Source: Verrucomicrobiota bacterium
GTDB taxonomy: Bacteria > Verrucomicrobiota > Verrucomicrobiia > Verrucomicrobiales > DEV007
Length of the DNA: 8,949 bases
Assembly (NCBI GenBank): GCA_027618625.1
Contig: JAQCER010000079.1
Span: 1-8,949 of the forward strand
Direction: 5' to 3'
Shown one piece after another: positions 6,273 through 8,949 of this stretch (its first letter is position 1; every line of letters begins with the position of its first letter). The notes below the pieces were generated by a model. That model searched no databases and had not been told where the DNA came from. It was given only the letters and a program-made list of their open reading frames with translations. A program made the position numbers and the translations under genes.

Positions 6273-7178
6273 TCAAAGTTCGAGGTGAGGAATATGGTAT
6301 TTTACATCGCTCAGGTCTCCTAATTCAGGCAGCCATTCGGGATCCGGCGAGTAAGAGAACGGTGCTTCGCCGTGGATGTAGGGAGCATTTGCACGTGCTT
6401 GAAGGCAAGCGGCCAGAACGCGTTGTTTGGCAGGAATAAAGGCGGGCATGTTAGGGCTGGTGATCTTCTCTACCTCGATCGACCGGAAGGCGAAGTAGAT
6501 GACTCGCCGCAGGGCACTACTGGCAGCGGGCGAGCCGTGCAGCGTATGAACATTGTGGAACAGCACATCGCCCGCCTTCATCGGTAGAATGACTATGTCA
6601 TCGCCGGCGAATTGTTCGGCTTCATTGAGCGCATTGATGCGGTTCATGGCATCGGTTCGCGATAGTTTTTGCGAGCCAGGGATGGCGCGGAGTGCTGTCG
6701 ACTCGTCTGCGTCATCGAGATAGAAATCAGCGAAGAACACTGGCGCTTCCGCCGGGAGTGTCGGGCCTGCGTCTCGGTGCCAGTTCACCGCTGCACCAGT
6801 GCCAGCAAGCTTGAATACCTTGCTCTCCCATGTCGGGATAAAATTGCGACCGCAGAGTATCTCGACCGATTTCAAGATAAACGGATGCGCCAGGAGGACG
6901 CGAGCCGACTGCATCTTGTGCGTAAGGTAGTCGATTCGGAAAGGCACTCTCGCATCCGTCGACGGATGGGTGGCATATTTGTAGTCTGGATCGTCCAGTT
7001 CAGGATCCATGGCTTTCTCCACCAGTACCATGGACTCCTCTTTCACGACTGCCAGCTCTTCTGGTGCGATCACGTTTTTCATCAGGAGAACGCCGTGCTC
7101 ACGAAAGAACGCCGCATCAGAATCGGATATCCGATCCGAAAGACGAGCGTCTACCTCGGGTAGCGAGAATCCACACAT
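6273..7178 (-). CDS. PhyH (phytanoyl-CoA dioxygenase) family Fe(II)/2-oxoglutarate oxygenase
   Basis: The 301-residue product has the usual PhyH length and no signal peptide, so it should be cytosolic. The N-terminal pattern FFREHGVLLMKNVIAPEEL (24-42) is typical of the family. The iron facial triad is visible as His134 and Asp136 (NWHRDAGP) and His214 (LHGSPA). Arg224 or Arg225 about ten residues later would bind 2-oxoglutarate. IPGSQK at 166-171 is the usual loop before the last strands. These enzymes hydroxylate small molecules or peptide side chains using O2 and 2-oxoglutarate. The gene lies between an envelope lipoprotein and lanM, all on one strand with gaps of 45 and about 150 bases. 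This suggests hydroxylation of the LanM product or of a building block, comparable to CinX in cinnamycin biosynthesis, though the substrate is unproven. ATG 7178 has a weak GGATGGGG about 12 bases upstream. Confidence 0.88.
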   Translation of the reverse strand: MCGFSLPEVDARLSDRISDSDAAFFREHGVLLMKNVIAPEELAVVKEESMVLVEKAMDPELDDPDYKYATHPSTDARVPFRIDYLTHKMQSARVLLAHPFILKSVEILCGRNFIPTWESKVFKLAGTGAAVNWHRDAGPTLPAEAPVFFADFYLDDADESTALRAIPGSQKLSRTDAMNRINALNEAEQFAGDDIVILPMKAGDVLFHNVHTLHGSPAASSALRRVIYFAFRSIEVEKITSPNMPAFIPAKQRVLAACLQARANAPYIHGEAPFSYSPDPEWLPELGDLSDVKYHIPHLEL

Positions 7179-7223
7179 GCTATGTCAAAGCCCCATCCTA
7201 CAAGGGCTGCGTTCTATATGAAA

Positions 7224-7961
7224 TCAGGGGCTGGAGATGGATACATCCGTTTCGTCCAGAAGAGCGTAACTGCCTCCGTCCAGCTTGACCGTTGAGTTTT
7301 TCTGGGCTGCCTTGGCGATGGCCGCTCCACTGATGTCCAATTCGTAGGCAAACGTGGTCGTTAGTGAGACCCGTTCACCCACGACGGTTGCGAAGGCTAC
7401 CACCGCCTTGTTGTCCGGGTTCTTGACGGGAACTGCAATGTTCGTTCCGTACTTCGCCTTCACCGTCTGTACGGCAACCTGTCGGATCTTTTGCTCGAGA
7501 GCAGCGTCTTCAGCTGCAGTGTCAGCCGGGCTGGGAGCGGATGGTGTCTCGTCCTTTGGGGCTGGCGTTGTTGGCTCTGGCTTGGGTGCAGGTGCCGGCG
7601 GTCGATCGGGCGCTCTGGGCGATGTCGGCTTGGGCTTCGGGCTCGGGCTCGGCTTGGGAGCAGGCTTCGGCTGAGGTTTTACGCTCGGCTTTGGCTTTGG
7701 TTTTGCCTTCGCCTTGGCTCGCTGCTTCTCGACCTCACGTTGAACTTTGGTGTCGAAGACACGCTGCGCGTCGATCCTCACCCGCTCAGCTTCTGCACTT
7801 GTCAGTTGCTTGTACTTGATCTCGGCATAAATAGCGCCGCCAATTTGAATGCCAGTGCCTTCTCGCCCCGCAGAGGTATCCAGGGACTCACACCCGGAAA
7901 GGTGGAAGACAACCACCACCCCAAAGAGAATGGGGAAGAACCTGTGGATCCTGCTGCGCAA
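7224..7961 (-). CDS. Pro/Lys-rich envelope lipoprotein of unknown function (TTG start)
   Basis: The 245-residue protein begins MRSRIHRFFPILFGVVVVFH and has lipobox LSGC with Cys24, so it should be lipidated. A mature N-terminal part (25-80) contains a charged, probably helical stretch LTSAEAERVRIDAQRVFDTK. Residues 82-146 are a low-complexity linker of KP/AP repeats like the periplasm-spanning part of TonB-type proteins. A compact C-terminal domain of about 95 residues (150-245) includes VPVKNPDNKAVVAFATVVGE and SLTTTFAYELDIS; I do not recognise it. The start is fixed well: TTG 7961 has AAGGAAGG six bases upstream, and an in-frame TAG two codons before it excludes anything longer. The stop of the upstream barrel gene lies 23 bases before the start, which indicates co-transcription. 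A role in linking outer membrane and peptidoglycan or in product export is only a guess. Confidence 0.78.
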   Translation of the reverse strand: MRSRIHRFFPILFGVVVVFHLSGCESLDTSAGREGTGIQIGGAIYAEIKYKQLTSAEAERVRIDAQRVFDTKVQREVEKQRAKAKAKPKPKPSVKPQPKPAPKPSPSPKPKPTSPRAPDRPPAPAPKPEPTTPAPKDETPSAPSPADTAAEDAALEQKIRQVAVQTVKAKYGTNIAVPVKNPDNKAVVAFATVVGERVSLTTTFAYELDISGAAIAKAAQKNSTVKLDGGSYALLDETDVSISSP

Positions 7962-7967
7962 TGCCTA

Positions 7968-7975
7968 CCTTCCTT
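7968..7975 (-). promoter_or_regulatory. Strong Shine-Dalgarno site deciding a TTG start
   Basis: On the - strand AAGGAAGG is followed by TAGGCA and then TTG (7961-7959). It is the clearest ribosome binding site in the window. The in-frame TAG inside the spacer means translation must begin at this TTG for the lipoprotein signal to be made whole. Confidence 0.75.
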
Positions 7976-7984
7976 CGGCGTGGA

Positions 7985-8791
7985 CTAGAATGTGATTCCG
8001 TAACCGATTCCGAAGTAGAAGCCAGGGTCGTCAAGGTTTCCGTCCTGAATACCAGCAACACTGATGTTGACGCCAGCTGCGCGCCATTGGACGCCGAATG
8101 AATAGGGGACTTCGCTCTGGGTATCGTCGTCTTTCGTGGAGACTTCACTCACGATGTAGAAACGGTAAGGAAACTGCAACTCAGCGCCAATGAAGCCGTT
8201 GAACGTGTCGTCAGTACTGTCGAGCCAGACATTGCGAACACCGTAGTGGAAGCCAACTGACTTCAGGAAGCCTGCCTCATCGAGGGGCACTCGGGTGTAA
8301 GCTGCAGCAAATGCACCAATCTTCTCTGGCAGAGCGTCGTCGCTGCTGAACCGTGAGTAGGCACCAACCGATACCTGCGGGATGATCCCATCGGGCTCGA
8401 TCAAGCGAACACGAGCGAAGGGCCCGGCTCCGGTAAGCTCATCGTCAGCTCCGGCATTGATGTCGATGTAGTTGCCGTATGCACCGAGCTCCAACCAATC
8501 TGTCACGCCATAGGCAGCCAGCAATCCATGGCCCACGACGTCCGAATTGTTGTCTGGAAGGAAGAAGCAATATTGCAGTGTGAACGTGTTCCGAGGCAGC
8601 GTGGCTGAGGTCGGGTTGATGAACATTCCAGAAGGCCCTTCGAGGGTGAGCAATCCACGGCCAGCTTCAAAGCTGTCCGCCATCTCGTTCTGTGGCTCGG
8701 CGATCGACATGTTAGGCACCGAGGTGGGACCGGCGTAGGCAGTGGAGATCGCAGCGATTGCGGTCAGAGAGGAGACAATAAGGGACTTCAT
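7985..8791 (-). CDS. Secreted beta-barrel-like protein, possibly YbjH-like
   Basis: The 268-residue protein has a classic signal peptide, MKSLIVSSLTAIAAISTAYA, with cleavage likely after Ala20. The mature part alternates polar and hydrophobic residues in many short strands (for example LLAAYGVTDWLELGAYGNYI, VSVGAYSRFS and FGVQWRAAGVNISVAGI). It ends in Phe (GIGYGITF), the usual C-terminal residue of outer-membrane barrels. The segment LLTLEGPSGMFINPTSATLP followed by a GVTDWLELG motif recalls the YbjH / exopolysaccharide-associated barrel proteins; this is a recollection, not a search result. It is the first gene of the - strand block and lies behind the promoter at 8837-8864. Start ATG 8791 lacks a clear Shine-Dalgarno sequence. 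Whether it serves peptide export or is an unrelated envelope gene in the same operon cannot be decided here. Confidence 0.75.
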   Translation of the reverse strand: MKSLIVSSLTAIAAISTAYAGPTSVPNMSIAEPQNEMADSFEAGRGLLTLEGPSGMFINPTSATLPRNTFTLQYCFFLPDNNSDVVGHGLLAAYGVTDWLELGAYGNYIDINAGADDELTGAGPFARVRLIEPDGIIPQVSVGAYSRFSSDDALPEKIGAFAAAYTRVPLDEAGFLKSVGFHYGVRNVWLDSTDDTFNGFIGAELQFPYRFYIVSEVSTKDDDTQSEVPYSFGVQWRAAGVNISVAGIQDGNLDDPGFYFGIGYGITF

Positions 8792-8836
8792 TGGTTCAGT
8801 TGGATTGGTTTAGGGGCAACACAGGGACCAGCAGAA

Positions 8837-8864
8837 ATTTTCATAAATGTAATGAAAATGTCAA
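8837..8864 (-). promoter_or_regulatory. Sigma-70-type promoter overlaid by a perfect inverted repeat
   Basis: On the - strand a perfect -35 box TTGACA (8864-8859) is followed by a 16-base spacer and GAAAAT (8842-8837), which matches the -10 consensus at 4 of 6 positions. ATTTTCAT (8837-8844) and ATGAAAAT (8852-8859) form a perfect 8-bp inverted repeat with a 7-base spacer. The repeat exactly covers the stretch from the end of the -35 to the -10. A repressor bound there would block transcription of the barrel, lipoprotein, dioxygenase and lanM block that starts at 8791. The leader would be about 40 bases. Confidence 0.5.
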
Positions 8865-8884
8865 GATTGTCCCATATTATTTTC

Positions 8885-8899
8885 GTGGTTCGAGTCCAC
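8885..8899 (+). other. Isolated tRNA T-arm-like hairpin
   Basis: GTGG (8885-8888), loop TTCGAGT (8889-8895) and CCAC (8896-8899) reproduce a tRNA T-arm with a canonical 7-base loop. The fifth stem pair would be C-C, a mismatch. The upstream 60 bases show no D-arm or anticodon arm, and the downstream bases GCAAGAT have no complement at the expected place and no CCA. It is therefore not a tRNA gene; it may be a fragment or coincidence. Confidence 0.25.
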
Positions 8900-8949
8900 C
8901 GCAAGATAAAATGCGATTGAATGAGTGCTCAAGAATGCCGCGTTTCTCC

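Noticed and set aside
6098..6439. 113-codon + strand open frame over the lanM-dioxygenase gap
   Set aside because: It overlaps the 3' end of the clearly coding dioxygenase and the 5' end of lanM on the other strand, lacks a ribosome binding site, and the peptide shows no family features or cysteines in the gap part.
7527..7703. GC-rich repetitive stretch considered as a CRISPR or tandem repeat array
   Set aside because: It is irregular and is fully explained as KP/AP codons of the lipoprotein's proline-rich linker.
8836..8910. Possible complete tRNA gene on the + strand
   Set aside because: Only the T-arm can be folded. No D-arm, anticodon arm, matching acceptor strand or CCA end is present.

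Overview
The window looks like chromosomal DNA of moderate GC from a Gram-negative-type bacterium. There are two lipoprotein signals and one predicted outer-membrane barrel. Protein style and sparse Shine-Dalgarno sites suggest the PVC group (Planctomycetota or Verrucomicrobiota). This placement is an inference from memory of such genomes, not from a search.

Layout. The left third (1-2818) is read on the + strand. It holds the 3' end of an unrecognised gene, a half-size TauE/SafE (TSUP) membrane protein, and a zinc/manganese-type periplasmic metal-binding lipoprotein with a large internal insertion. It ends with a decayed remnant in which the first ~45 residues of a metal-ABC ATPase are joined to the last ~100 residues of the partner permease. 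The metal importer therefore seems to have been lost by an internal deletion, leaving the binding protein orphaned. A 26-bp inverted repeat resembling part of a DtxR-family operator lies just before the binding-protein gene.

The right two thirds (2843-8791) are read on the - strand as one closely spaced, probably co-transcribed block. In transcription order it holds a secreted beta-barrel-like protein, a Pro/Lys-rich lipoprotein with a TTG start, a PhyH-type Fe(II)/2-oxoglutarate dioxygenase, a possible 38-residue peptide ORF, and a full-length class II lanthipeptide synthetase (LanM) with a ProcM-like three-cysteine zinc site. A good TTGACA promoter overlaid by a perfect 8-bp inverted repeat sits in front of the block. 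The two halves converge at 2819-2842, where a hairpin lies.

How the genes may work together. LanM would dehydrate Ser/Thr and form thioether rings on a peptide, and the dioxygenase could hydroxylate the same peptide, as CinX does in cinnamycin biosynthesis. The envelope proteins could export, anchor or receive the product. No LanT transporter/protease and no convincing precursor with a GG leader is visible, so the substrate is the main open question. The small ORF just upstream of lanM is the only local candidate.
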